From Pseudoips prasinana (Eukaryota; Arthropoda; Insecta; Lepidoptera; Nolidae): a stretch of DNA of 64,000 bases. Numbering within the stretch: position 1 is the stretch's first letter; every line of letters begins with the position of its first letter. Positions 22,301-37,300 of the stretch are shown here, piece by piece. The stretch covers positions 1,121,001 to 1,185,000 of the forward strand of contig OX621264.1 of assembly GCA_951640165.1 (NCBI GenBank), written 5' to 3'. Both the position numbers and the translations under genes were made by a program. Below the pieces are notes generated by a model. That model was given only the letters and a program-made list of their open reading frames with translations. It was not told where the DNA came from and did not search any database.

Positions 22301-25300
22301 GTACTTAGCGGTTCTTGTAATATTAGTACCTGGGTACCGGTTCTCTAGCGGTACTTAGCGGTTGTTGTAATATTAGTACCTGGGTACCGGTTCCCTATTG
22401 GTACTTACTTAGCGGTTTTTGTAATATTAGTACCTGGGTACAGTCGCCTATCAAAAATATGTGCACATAATTGGTAAAGTGTTAGAACAATCCTAGCAAA
22501 GTGTGGGCACAATTAAAAAAGAGTGGGCATAATAGATACAAGTATGGGCTAAATAAATATGGTTTAACAGCGTCGTTAATACATGTAGAACAATCCTAGC
22601 AAAGTGTGGGCATAATAGATACAAGTGTGGGCTAAATAAATATGGTTTAATAGCGTCGTTAATACATGTAGAACAATCCTAGCAAAGTGTGGGCACAATT
22701 AAAAAAGAGTGGGCATAATAGATACAAGTGTGGGCTAAATAAATATGGTTTAACAGCGTCGTTAATACATGTAGAACAATCCTAGCAAAGTGTGGGCACA
22801 ATTAAAAAAGAGTGGGCATAATAGATACAAGTGTGGGCTAAATAAATATGGTTTAACAGCGTCGTTAATACATGTAGAACTATCCTAGCAAAGTGTGGGC
22901 ACAATTAAAAAAGAGTGGGCATAATAGATACAAGTGTGGGCAAAATAAATATGGTTTAACAGCGTCGTTAATACATGTAGAACAATCCTAGCAAAGGGTG
23001 GGCACAAATAAAAAAATGAGGACATAATAGATAAAGTGTGGGCATAATTAAACAAGAGTGGGCAAAATAAATATGGATAACAGCGTCGTTAATACATGTA
23101 GAACAATCCTGGCAAAGTGTGGGCACAATTAAAAAAGAGTGGGCATAATAGATAAAGTGTGGGCAAAATAAATATGGTTTAACAGCGTCGTTAATACATG
23201 TAGAACAATCCTAGCAAAGTGTGGGCACAATTAAAAAAGAGTGGGCATAATAGTTACAAGTGTGGGCTAAATAAATATGGTTTAACAGCGTCGTTAATAC
23301 ATGTAGAACAATCCTAGCAAAGTGTGGGCACAATTAAAAAAGAGTGGGCATAATAGATACAAGTGTGGGCTAAATAAATATGGTTTAACAGCGTCGTTAA
23401 TACATGTAGAACAATCCTAGCAAAGTGTGGGCACAATTAAAAAAGAGTGGGCATAATAGATACAAGTGTGGGCTAAATAAATATGGTTTAACAGCGTCGT
23501 TAATACATGTAGAACAATCCTAGCAAAGTGTGGGCACAATTAAAAAAGAGTGGGCACAATAGATACAAGTGTGGGCTAAATAAATATGGTTTAACAGCGT
23601 CGTTAATACATGTAGAACAATCCTGGCAAAGTGTGGGCATAATAGATAGTGTGGGCAAATAAATATGGCTTATCAGTGTCGTAAATACATGTAGAACAAT
23701 CCTAGCAAAGTGTGGGCATATTAGAGAAGAGTGAGCATAATAGAAAAAAATGTGGGCATAATTAAAATAACGCATCATAATCCTAAATGCATCTTAAATA
23801 ATAGTGGGCTAGTGTGGGCAGTTTTTTCCACTCACCGGTGAAGATATTGTACCTCTCCCCGCCCACTTGTCTCTCCGTGAAGTGCGCGCAGGAGCCCAGC
23901 GCCTCGGGCGCCAGGTCGCGCGTGGAGCTCAGCACGGCGCCGCCGCAAGCGCGCTGCGTGCGCTTCAGGTCCTCCTCCGGAACGCGCCCCGCACAGAACA
24001 TGTCACTGGGACACACACACATGTTAATAAACTAAGCAGAGCTTGTACTATGGAAACCAGATAACTGTTATACTACATAATACTACTTTTCTTTTATAAA
24101 TACATACTTATATAGACAATTACACCCAGACTCAGGACAAACAGACATGTTCATGCCTGGGTGAGAATCGAACCCACGATCTGCAGCGTAAAAGGCAATC
24201 TGTCTATAATCTAAATCAGTGTTTTTCAACCTGTGGGTCGCGACCCCCTGGGGAGTCGCGGAGCCTCTTTAGGGGTCGCGAAGTTTCTATAGAGAAGTTG
24301 TACAAAGTTGGGAAAGCTAGTCACAGGGTCTGCCAAGCGTGGCGATTATGGCATATCCCCCATTGATTGATTGGGATGCTTTTGTCCAGCAGTGGAAGTA
24401 CTTTAGCTGACATTATGATGGAAAGATATGCAAAAAAGCGGGTAAAAAACGGTTAAGGGGGTCGCCATAATATTTCATCATACTGAAAAGGCCGCGTCAT
24501 GAAAACGGTTGAAAAACACTGCTCTAACGCCCGAAATTAATAAACGATTCTAATCCATTTTATGCATGCTACGATAGCAATTTCGATCCATTTGTCTATT
24601 AACCGTGCCTATAAAGCATCCACAGATTGAAAAAGCAATCTTTCCGAACGAGCGATCTTTGGGAGGACGGATCATAGAAAAAGATAGGCCTCTGTACTAA
24701 AATGACAGGTTGCACGTGCCAATAATCAATCCATTAATTTTGGCATAAGCTTTGATAGCCAAAACAATCTAAAGTTGCAATCCTAGAAATTCGGTGGATT
24801 GACAATTGGTTCTAAAGATAAAATTGGTGAAATAGTTCATTATATTCCAAAATAGCTTTGCATATAAATAATAAATAATAAGAATATTTTTTTTGATTAC
24901 AAAATAGGCGGCTACCACGTCACGTCACTGTTTAAATTATTTGTAAAACAAACACAGAAATCAATAATAAAATTATTGCTTATCATATCAGAATCCATTA
25001 TAGGTATTATATTTATTAATAAGTTATTATTTGTATATTAGTTATAAATGCTTTGCAACAAATACAAACAACCAACTTACTGCTTTTTTGTTTTTGATCA
25101 GATCGGCGACGACTGCGCCGGCGTGCGTTTCGGTTGTCAAATTTTGATACTTTCCGTTCCACCAAAACATAATGTTTGACGAATTAAGTTTCATTTTATT
25201 ATTAAATACCCTAGTCGTCTAGTAAAACATTTTAACCTAGCTATAAATAAGTCAGTATTGATGACTTATCGTTCATATATTTAAAAATAAATTTTCTTCT

Positions 25301-28300
25301 TAAATTAAATGGTATAATTGTGTCCTGAGTTACCGAGTTCTGCATAAAACGGAACGCTGCAGATCGCAATCTCTGGGAAAAAAATGGATGGATTGATATG
25401 TTTTGTTATTGGCACGCAGGTAAAGATCAAGATAGCGATAGAGCTAATCTAGAGATAGGACTGACTGACAGATTGCGGATCGTTTATTAATTTCGGGCGT
25501 AAATCAAACGATAAATATTATAATATCCCAGTTTAGAGTTTATTATTATAAGCCTCATATCTACTATCATAGATCCACACAACCATTCAGAAATTGGATC
25601 CGTTAGTTTTTAATCATTGGCTTTCAAAGTAAGGCATCATCATATCAGCCGAAAGACGCCCACCGCTGGACAAAGATGTCCACAATGGCCGATCTTGCGC
25701 TATTCGCATCCATCCTGCACAAGATCATCGATCCAGCTTGTAGAGAGCCTGCCCACATTGCGTCGTCAAGTAAGGAATATCTACTCAAAACCCAAAAAAT
25801 TAATCTACATACGTTTTGGATGGAAGCACAAACATGACCTACATTTATGAAATTTATGCGGTGCCAACGTCCGCATTAGGGAAATGAATCCGTGTCGCGG
25901 GGTACTTTACAAACATCAAGTATAGTCGAACAAATAGCTGTCCAAAATCACTTTGTAGAAGAGTGAATTAGATATAGTCAGCTCACCGGTCACACTAATA
26001 TTATAACGGCGAAAGTTAATGAGTATGTATGTTTATTACTTCATCGCGTTTAAACGGCTGAAGCGATTTTAATAAAATTTGGTATGGTCTTTGTTTGTTT
26101 TGGCCGTGTACGATGGAGTGTTAGTGCCAACTTTAATGTATGGAAGTGAAAGTTGGGTATGGCAGAAAAAAATGAAAGTAAAATAAATTGTGTGGTGTGA
26201 CTTTGAGAGACAGAATTCGAAATACTGATGTAAGAGAACATTGTGGTGTGAAAGAAGATGTAGTCACAACGATTGGAAAAGGTATCCTGAGATGGTTTGG
26301 CCATTTAGAAAGGATGAATGAAAGAAGATTAACATAAGAAGTATACCTGGCCTGTGTGAATGGAACAACCGGAAGGGGAAAACCAAGACCACGTCAAACA
26401 TTCTCTGACCAAATTGGAGATGTTCTCAAGAAAGGGCAGGTCAGAAGTACCCTAAACCGGCGAGCATGTATGAAGAATATAATGACAGTAATCGAGGCAA
26501 AAGAAGTATGCAAAGATCGTGACAAATGGAAATCCGTTGTCTCTGCCTAGCCCTCTGGGAAACAGGCGTGAGTCTATGTATAATCACTTGAGTGGAAGAT
26601 AGCACAGCCAGCTCACCGGTCGGCGAAGTACTGCGTGGCCACGTCCCCGATGGGCAGCTTGCTGAGCACCACCTGAGCCCCACTCTTGTGCAGCGCGGCC
26701 AGCTTCTCGTACAGGATCTGCCACTCCGCGTCCACCACCTTCTGGTACTCCTTCACGTTGTCCACGCGGACCTGCAGGCCATAACACCAAAGTTATAGAA
26801 AAACACAGAGATGATGTCCTCCCGACCGAATTTCCTCCACGGCGGCCAATCTTAATGGAGACTAGCCAATTGCGCAGGACATATAGTGCACAAGTGTGTG
26901 CGCAAACACAGGGGCACTTTCTATTCCATCACTCTCATGATCCGATGGGACGACTAGCGACACGACCGGAAAGAGATCAGACATAGGACCGACGGCTCTC
27001 CGAGGCACGGGGGTGTAATACCGCCAACTTACAGGCTTCGGGCTGATACTGAGAAATTTCTTTTTACGGAAAAATCCCAAAATCACTTTTTGGCCCGACC
27101 CGGGATTTGAACCCAGGACCTCATTATCTGCGGTTGAACACGCTACCGCTAGACCAACGAGGCAGTCATAATACAGAGATAAGAGAGGTAGGGCACAGCG
27201 TTCTTTCGCTCAAAGAGCAACCCGACTGGGGAAGTAGCTCCACCTTACAGAAGACATTCCTTAATAATAACATTAATAATTTTATGTTGTGGATTAAGGT
27301 CGCTAGAGCTCATTGGGGTGGGGGGAAGGGTCAGCAACACTTGTTTACTGACTTTTAAAGGCCGACAACACACCCGCGACCCCTCTGGTGTTGCGAGTGT
27401 CCATGGGCGGCGGTGATCACTTACCATCAGGTGACCCACTTGCTCGTGGGATATTTCTGCCTAGAGTATTCAATGAATTTAACAAGTTAAATGGTGACAG
27501 TCGTTTTGATTTTATTGACCTGTTTACTACGAGCAAAAATTCTACCAGATCCAAATTGACTAGACATTTCATTGATAATGTATAAATCTTTGTATAGCAC
27601 TATTGGCTCATTCTTTTAAAACCATTTGTAGAATTGTCATTACTGTAATTAATTAAGTAGACCGGAGATGCATCCATTTAGTTAACTAGTTGTGGAAGCT
27701 TGTTATTGGCATTTACTTACCAAAATTTGTAACTAATTGTATGTAGCTGTTAGCTTCCCAAAAAACAAAACTAAAAATACATCAAAAGTGCAAAATTTTA
27801 GGCCTCATATATCGAGATCTCCTCAAAACCATTCGGAAATTGGATCCGTGTTTATAATCATTGGCCAAACTACTATAACTATTCCAATACTTAAAAATCT
27901 TAATCCATAAGATCATCATCATCATATCAGCCGAAAGACGTCCACTACTGGACAAAGGCGTCCACTGCTGCACAAAGGCACTACCAACATTTATGCAAAT
28001 ATAATCCATGTCAGAAAAAATTTGCACTAATATGAAAAAAGAAGTGATGTGCACCAAAGGAATACTCGTAATAAGAATAAACTCTCTTCAAATTATCATC
28101 GCCTGCATAAAGTGGACAGTTCCTTTGTGGGGTTAGGTATCCGCTTTTACAATAAGATTCCTAAGTGTTTGCTAGAATTGCCCTATGACAAATTTAATTT
28201 AGCTGTAAAATTCAATTTAATTTAAAAGGCATACTACACTATTGACGACTATAGGAACGACAACAAAGCATGGAGTATGTTGAGCTGAACAAAAATTGAT

Positions 28301-31300
28301 CGACTGATTGTAATTTATTTGATTGGGTTTCCTTTTTTTATTTTATTTCTATTGGAATTATGTATGTTATATAGTTAATTATTATTTTAGTTTGTGAAGT
28401 TATATGAAATAGATATTTATTTTTAAGACTGAACAGTTAATATGACTGTTTTAAATTAGTTTGTGACATTGGATTAGGTATTGTTTTTCTAGCTGTTTTA
28501 GAGACTATTTGTAATTAAGTTGTTGACATTTGTTTAGGTATTTTTATAATTTTTATTGACTGTTATATGAACTATTTTAATGTACTAACGATTTATTTTA
28601 TAATATGTGACGTACAAGTGTTCCTTGTGTGCCTAATTGCAATAAATGAACTTCTATTCTATTCTATAGAAGATCTCCACAATTGACGGTCTTGCGCTAT
28701 CCACATCCAGTGGCTTCCAGCAACCCTCGCAAGGTCCATATTCTATGGGGCCTGCCCACACCGCATCTTCGGTCGCCACTCGAGAACCTTTCCGTCCCAG
28801 CGGCCATCGGCTCTAGGAGCCATGTACCACCCACTGCCACTTCAGCTTCGAAATTCTTCAATCCAAATCAATTCAATCGAAATTCCATCAGTCTTTATGA
28901 TCCGATGGGACACTCAGAAAGAGGTCAGGTACAGGACCGACGGTTTTTCGTGCTTTCTGAAGCTCGAGGATGTAATACCACTAACTCCCAGAGATTTGGG
29001 ACTAACTTTGAGATTATTTTTAACAGAAAAATCTCACATAGTCCTTTTTTGCCCGATCCGGGATTTAAACCCAGGACCTCATTGTCTACCGCTAGACCTA
29101 TAGGCTATAAACGATGAGTATAATAATTTTTGGAAGGATTGCGACTCACCTCAGCGTTATCCCTCTCAGCTTTGAGCTCGAGCTCAATATTGAGGAGCGC
29201 GATCTTGCAGTTGTCGTAGCTCTTGGGCTGCATCTCAAAGCCAGCGTAGGAGAAGGTCTTCTTGAAAGCGACGCCCGCCACCAAGAACGAGTCCTCTAGG
29301 GCTCCGCCGGACACTTTCTTGATACCTGACAACAGAACAAGTCCTTAAATTTTCTTATTTCTATTGGAGTTTTACATTCTTAACTATACATTTAATAAAA
29401 TCGTAGGAAAGTCAAAACTGTACATTGAATATTTTTTAAAGGATACTTGGGGCGTGATCTACAACCGATATCGAAGCCAAAAATATAGTTTTTAGAATTT
29501 TTGTCTGTTTATCTGTTTGTCTGTATGTATGTCCGGGCTAATCTCAAAAAGTACTGCATGGATTAACTTCAAATTTTGCATAAATATTACTAAGAGGTCG
29601 GGTCAACGTATAGGCTACATATTATCACGTTATTACCTACGGGGGAGGAGCTGTGATAATATATAAAGTTTAACGCGGGTAAAACCGCGGGGCACAGCTA
29701 GTTTTAAATAATTCCGTGATCCGCCGCTTAACCATGTCTCAGCTAAACCCTGCTCAACCACTTGAACCCCACTCAACTATTTCTTTATTTAAAAACCCTA
29801 CTTAAAGGTTTCTCAGTTAAGTAACGTTATTTTATTTTACTCTGTCAACATTTCTGGGACTGATATAGAGCTTGACTAAAATTAATCGACTAAATCGGAT
29901 TATGTATCAAAACTTTATGATTTTTCCTCTATGGTAGACATGGAATGATAGATTTATAATGATAACAGTGCATTTCCAAGGACTATTGATTTTCTTCGGT
30001 GGATTTTGAAGTTTGTGATAAGAATCCAAATGGAATTCAGTATTTATTTAAAAATTAAAACAGCTAATAACTTCTATAAAACCTCCATTCAACAAACAAA
30101 CGTCAAACAAAACGTCAGCTGGTGCCAATAAAATCCGCCATATTTGAACAAGGTTTAAACCAGGGGCCCACGTGGTTTAAATTTTGATATGGCTTAACCG
30201 CGGGTCAAAGTTAAATCGTGATTTTAAATCAAAATTTTGATAAACCATGGTTAAGTAATTTAAGTAGCGTTTTTAAATAAGGCTGTGAAAGAATTGTTAA
30301 GCTCAAGTAAAGAGATAAATATCAGACACACGGACAGACAGACAGACATGACGAATCTATAAGGGTTCCGTTTTTTTGCCATTTTGCTACGGAACCCTAA
30401 AAACCATTCTATTCTTATTCTATACTTTATTTCTGCACCTATATAATGTTTTGTAAAAAATCATCCATATCCGCATCCACATCTGCTGATGTGAACGCAA
30501 AATAATCCACATCCGCGGATGTGAAAAAATTTGCATCCGCAACATCCCTAGTACAAGCTCTGCTTAGTTTGGGATCAGATGACCGTGTAAATAATGTCCC
30601 AGGATATTATTATTATATGTTATCACTGCTTTACCGGACAAGAGAAGCGAGTAGGGATCAAGTCGTCTACCAAATAATTTTTATTTTTGTCAAGAGGGTA
30701 GTATTAAGCCTCATATATCTTATAATGATCCTCACAACCATTCAGAAATTGGATCCGTTATTTATAATCATTGGCTTAGTTAGTTGAGCGATAGGTTTCC
30801 GCACTTAGAATAGAATAGTTTTATTTGCATAAAATGTAGGTACATAAGTTGGAGTATAATATAATTGAAGCCATATACATTTTATTAAATTTTTGAATTG
30901 TATATCATTATTCGCAATGCAAAGCGTTAATATAATCTCAAAAATGGGAAATCATAAATTTAATCGTCCGGCTGCTGATCTGCCAGCGTGTATCGTTCGT
31001 AGCTTAACGCAGAGCGCCTACTCCGGATTGGTAGATGGTGCAGGTTCGAGACCCGCCGTACGATCAAATTTATGATTTCCCATTTTTGAGATCATATACA
31101 TTTTGTCAATCTGTGACATGTAAATCTTAATTGAAATTAAAAGTTCTAAATTGAAAATTATTGCTTATACACAAGACTTATAGTGATACAATTCACATTT
31201 ATTTTTGACAACTTGAAAATAATCTTCTACTGAGTAAAAGATTTGTCAATTAACCAGTCTTTTAATTGCTTAAGTTTGTGAGTAGGCAGTTGTTTAAAAC

Positions 31301-34300
31301 TGCTCGGTAACGCATTATAAATACATCCACACATTACCAAGCTACTTTTCAGGTACATACGACGTTCTAGGTATTTTTGACAAAACATTTGACAACATTT
31401 TATATTTTTAACTGGCATATATTATTGCGTTATGTAAAAGTAAATCCAAAACTAGGGCACCCATATTTTTTCTTTTTGCGAAATTATGAACTTTTCATTC
31501 ATAATTTCAACTTTGAAATTCGATGTATTCTAAAAAGACGTAAGCGGCAAATGACGTCATACATACGGTGGAATAGCCATCGATCTTTGCTTTAATGTAA
31601 CCCGTCAAAAAAAAACACTATCTTGTCAAACTCGTTGACGCCTAAACTTGTTTACGTTTGTTTAATGTTTTCAATTTCAAATTAAATTAAAATCGTCAAT
31701 ATTAAATTCGTTTCCAGTTTTATTATCCTTATTATGTTTCATTAAATCACCATGAAAGTGTCGAAATTTAAAACCGTGTGTGACAATTGACAATTTGACA
31801 TGTCTTGTTTGACATTAATGTTTTCGTTTAAAACATTGGAATGCTTAGGCAAAGGAAACTACCTCGTCCGCCGTATAAGTGACGTCATCACACCTTTTTT
31901 AGTTTTTATTTGTTTCCTCAGAAATGAAGAAATAAAAAAATATAAAAAAAATATATTTGAATTTAGGCTACAAAAATAAAGAAATGGTATTTTTGTTTTA
32001 AGGTGGTGTCAGTTTTGAAATGTTGTCAGTTGAGTTGCCCCACAATATGAGGCTGTAATTTAATACAGAGGATACATAGCCGTTAGCCTCCTAATTGGGC
32101 CATTGTGCGTGATACTTGTTTGGCTACTCGAACCATTTAGTTCCATCCAGAAGTCCAGGAGACCACGAAAGCCTGGCCTGAGGGCCTCCTGCAGTGTCTT
32201 CGGATCATTCAGGAACTTTGCCCGTTGGTAAGCAACACTCTTGCAGTGTAGCAGTACGAAAAAAATTGGCTTATAATAATTATAAATTTATTTGTTTACT
32301 ATATGTGCCCCGCGGTTTTACCCGCTTTAAATTTTATAAATTATCACAGCACCTCCCCCGTAGGTGATAGCGTGATAACATGTAGCCTTAATGTTGACCC
32401 GACCTCTTAGTAATATTCATGCAATAGGTAAATCCATGCAGTACTTTTTGAGTTTAGCCCAGACATACATACAGACAAAGGGACAATCGAAGCCAAAAAT
32501 ATAGTTTTTAGAATTTTTGTCTGTTTGTCTGTATGTATGTCCGGGCTAAACCAAAAAGTACTGCATGGATTTACTTAAAATTTTGCATGAATATTACTAA
32601 GAGGTCGGGTCAACATATGGGCTACATATCATCACGCTATCGCCTACGGGGGAGAAGCTGTGATAATTTATAAAATTTAACGCGGGTAAAACCGCAGGGC
32701 ACAGCTAGTTATCAATATACGACCGGCCCACATGGCTAGTCTCCGTGGAGATTGGCTGTATGAGGGGCCAAGAAGGAATGTAACTTATTTCTTTAGACAG
32801 ACTTCACTTACCAATCATGTCCAAGGGCAGAAGGGGGGCGTCCAGCGACAGCACAGCGTCCACCACCATCTTGGAGAAGTGTCCCTTCTGCTGGTGGATC
32901 AGCTTCGAAGACATGGCCGTCGCCGCACATTTGGTCAACAACTCCCTGGGAAATAATCACATTAATTTTATAATAATAATTTATTTATTAAACAAGACAA
33001 ACATTACACCATTTAGCATTACAAAAAAAACACCTCACACTAGGCGGGGCCTGTTTTGTGAGGAGTTTTCCTTAATTAAATACATTACATAATATGTAGT
33101 GTGTGGTACCATGCTTAAGATAAGTATATAAATTATTATAGCTATTTTGGGTAACTAACATTTATTTATCCTCACATAATAATATATATCACATACATAA
33201 TATCCTCACACAGCCATCTGATCCCAAAATCAGCAGAGCTTGTACTATGGAAACTGTTGGCGTAGTTGGCAAATGCTTGGTTTTCACGCCGGAGGTCGTG
33301 GGTTCGATTCCCACCCAGGACAGATTTGTGCATGAACATGTCTGTTTGTCCTGAGTCTGGGTGTAATTATCTATATAAGTATGTATTCACAAAAGAAAAG
33401 AATCAGCCGTGTGTGAATAATGTCCCAGGATATTATTATATTATAATATAAGTACTACTTTTATTTTGTAAATACATCATTATATAAACAGTATGTTAGG
33501 TTAAACGAGGGACATATTAAGGGAGGGTGTTTAGTATTCGATTCTCGTCCCAAATATTTAAAAAACCCATAACCTAAATTTTTGACGTAATTGTCCTATA
33601 AAATACATTATCATGAACACTGAGTGCGCAAGAAGTGAACTTGTGGCAAAACACAAGCCGATCCTGCCGAAAAGGAAGCTCGTGCGTAAACCCCGCGCTC
33701 CCCCTCGCCCTTTCCTTTGTGTTGTTCCGATGCACCGACAGGACCCGCCCCCGCGCTGACCGCAGTCTATGCGAGTGCGCCGCTAGTTCCGCATTATGCA
33801 ATACGCGCAAGACGCGCATTGCATAAACAACCCCGCTTACCGATAAGTGTGTTCTGTAAACGTGTACTTGACTAACTAAAAATGACGTCATATCAATATT
33901 CCAATGAAGAATACTGGGATATGGTTCGTACCTACGTGTTATCGAATGATAGTGTACGAGGAGCTATTAATTTGTACCGAGAGATGTTTCCCAACCGCCA
34001 GATTCCGTCGTACAACCTTATGCTAGGTGTCAACCAACGATTGCGAACATTCGGTCAGTTCACCGTACCGACGCATGCCCAAGGAAGAGGAAGGGAGCCA
34101 TACCCAGTGCACCTACAAGAAGCCATTTTTGAATACTTCGAGCATCACCCACAAGAAAGCACTCGAAATGCTGCAAGACGATTTGGTGTATCACATTGGA
34201 CTGTGTGGAAGCTGCTGCATAAAGAAGGAATGCACCCATACCATTTTAGACCCGTTCGGTTTAAAGTATGAAGGGAAAATGGATTCTACCTAAAGGTCAT

Positions 34301-37300
34301 TGACCCGCGCACATGTTCTGCGATAGTACTAACACGTTAGCGCAAGGGTGTATACACGTTGTGAGACTTTTGCGAAATTTTTGGTATGGTGGTTCTGTTT
34401 GTTATTTATCAGTGTTTTTTTTGTTTATATTTTTATTAGTATCATGTAATCATACACTATTGTGGGTTTGAATACGTCCCTCGTTTAAACTAACATACTG
34501 TATAATTACACCCAGAGGACAAACAGACATGTTCATGCACACAAATATCTGTCCTGGGTGGGAATAGAACCCACGACTTGCGTGAAAGGCAAGCATTTAC
34601 CAACCACGCCAACAGGCCCGTCACTCTTTTTTATTAAGATTAACTTACATTTTAGTCATATGTATACAATATGTAACGTAATTAACGCACACCCTCAAAC
34701 ACCCCAATTAGAATATTATGTTGTAATCATAATACATACACTGAATTATTAATTTAACATGTATATGCATTGTTATTTACTAAATTAGTTTCGTGGAATA
34801 ATATTTATTTTTCTTTATTTTGTATTGAATAATGGAATTTGTATGAATACAAATAAAACTGCGATTTAAAAGTCTTATTACTTTGACTTACGGTCCATTT
34901 CAATTTGTTTTGACTGTACAGGGTTAATATTACAAAACAATTCTGTAATTTTAATTATTTTTGGAATAAAAATCACCTATATTAAAAATGATATAAATCG
35001 ATTCAGTATACAATTCTGAACAAACTATTTTCAGGATGTGCGGTAATTAAGTTACATGTTGTATATGTAAGCCTCAGATACTCATCTAAGATCTACACAA
35101 CCATTCAGTAATTGGATCCGTTAGTATTCATCATTGGCTATACATATACAAAGGGTACATTCATTATCATCATCATCATCATCATTATAGCCGACATAAG
35201 TCCACAGCTGGACAAGCCTGCCTCAAGAATCATCTTGGGGGATCACACTAATATTATAAAGGCGAAAATTGTGAGTGTGTGCGTCTTTGAGTGGGTGGGT
35301 GTGTGGGTGGGTGGGTGTGTGCGTGTGTGTGTGAGTGGGTGGGTGTGTGAGTCTGTGTGTGTGAGAGTCTGTGTGTGTGAGTCTGTGCGTGTGTGTGTGT
35401 TGTTACTTCTTCGCGTCTAAACGGCTGGAGCAATTTCAATAAAATTTGGTATGGAGTAAGCTTACACCCTGAAATAACACATAGGCTATAATTTATAAAG
35501 TTTAACGCGGGTAAAACCGCGGGGCACAGCTAGTATGCCATAATCGCCACGCTTGGCAGACGGGTTGGCGATAGCAGTAATAGTAATAGTCATAGTGCTC
35601 AGAAGGAAGCTGCTGCCCGTCCTCTGGTAGATATTCCCTCGGGAATCTTTCTACGCCCCCCTTGTTCAACTAACTTTGTTTCTAGAGCATGGCAGGCGAG
35701 GCAACTCGTAAGTTAGATCTTGCGGTGTGTATTATTTATTTTGGTAAGAAACAAATGGTCATACAAAAAAAAAAAAAAAAAAAACTTAGTTTACCTAAAT
35801 GTAAATGTATACATTTTACAAAGAAGAAAAAGGTAATCCGAAAGTCGTATATCCTGTGTAAAGAAACCCTATCTTATGAGACCAATGTACGTGATCTTGG
35901 AGTTATACTTGACGATAAATTGCATTTGAATTTACACATTGACACTATCATCGCAAAAGCCTTTAAAATGTTTAATTTTATTATGCGAGCTTCAACTGAT
36001 TTCAGGCGTTTTAAAACTTATTTAAATCTTTTTTACGCACTAGTTTGTCCGCAAGTTGAGTATGCTTGTGTCATTTGGAGCCCCTATTACGATAAATATA
36101 GTACTGCTATAGAGACTAAACAAAAGCGATATCTGAAAAGGATTTCATATAAGTGCCGTCTGGTCATACAACCCTACAAAGAAACATTATTAAAATTTAA
36201 TATGATATCTCTAGAATCAAGACGCTTATTACTGCAGGCTACGTTTTTACACGGTCTTATACACCATCGGTACGATTGCATCGAAGTGGTCAATAAAATA
36301 TCCTACATTGTGCCAAGAACAGTGATCCGTAGAGTAGTTAGAGAGTATCCTCTATTTGCCACCTCAAAGTGTCGAACCAATGCTGGGGAACGAGCACACC
36401 GCACCGAATATTAAAAAAAAATTATAATAAAAATTTTGAAAAAGTGGATATATTTGCCTTGTCAGAACACGTCTTCAAAAACGAAATTTTTAACAGCCTC
36501 TTTCATGGAATAAGTACTTTTAACAGACATTGATTGTTTATCGTCCGGTTTATGTATTTATTTGTATTTTTTTTCTTAATTTTTTACCGTTCTGTCTCGT
36601 AATTTTTCCAATGTTGATTGGGATTTAGCTGTAGACATAAAAGTAGGTTGTTACTATTTTATTGTTTGATATTTTATATTGGTTGTTCTTTGTATAATTA
36701 CGTTTTACCTAGCTATAGCTATAAGCGTTAGACTTCACAGCACTCTACATATTATTATTATTACTTATTGTTTTAGTAATCTGTGAAAACGCCGTGGGTT
36801 GTACTTGTAACATTACACAGGGTTATTACTTTTAGTTTAGAAGCTCATATTGTACAACTGTTTGTTTTCCAAATTAATAAAAAATAAATAAAAAACGGGA
36901 ACTTTATTTAAAAATGAAGTTATTTAGCCGTGTGGTTTCCGGCTCAGAAGGATTAATAAGGCCACCCCATACATCGACAATACACCAGCGACACAAATCG
37001 ACCTGGGCAACACCCCCAAATGGCAATGTTACAGAAACTTACCAACCCCCCAATCTATCTATGCACTCTGCAAGCCCATTGGGCATGTCAATACAAATCT
37101 ATAATAAACTTCCAGAAGAATTAAAAAAAGAAAAACCGGCCAAGTGCGAGTCGAACTCGCCCATGAAGGGTTCCGTAGCAGCAAGTATTTCAGTTGATTA
37201 AACGAAAGGTAAATTGCTGTTTACGATTTATGACGTATTAAAAAAAACTACTTGATAGATCTCGTTCAAACCAATTTTCGTTGTTAGTTTCTATAGTATT

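Larger units (their letters stand above)
33445..34622 (-). mobile_element. Reverse SINE1 copy split by a TIR transposon
   Basis: 33445..33487 (tactacttttattttgtaaa) and 34502..34622 (taattacacccagaggacaa through aaccacgccaacaggc) are the two halves of one reverse SINE1. They are interrupted by the element at 33488..34501. Confidence 0.65.

Noticed and set aside
27090..27165. Functional tRNA gene on the minus strand
   Set aside because: Same reasoning: it is the head of SINE2, with diverged copies at 20775, 29060 and 41640.
33241..33330. Functional tRNA gene
   Set aside because: A-box and B-box-like segments are present, but the sequence continues directly into a SINE body shared by many copies and a complete cloverleaf with matched acceptor stem was not found.
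35247..35439. His/Thr-rich or Val/Cys-rich proteins in the GT-rich segment
   Set aside because: Translation of a simple GT repeat on both strands; the segment is an expansion inside an RTE 3' end.
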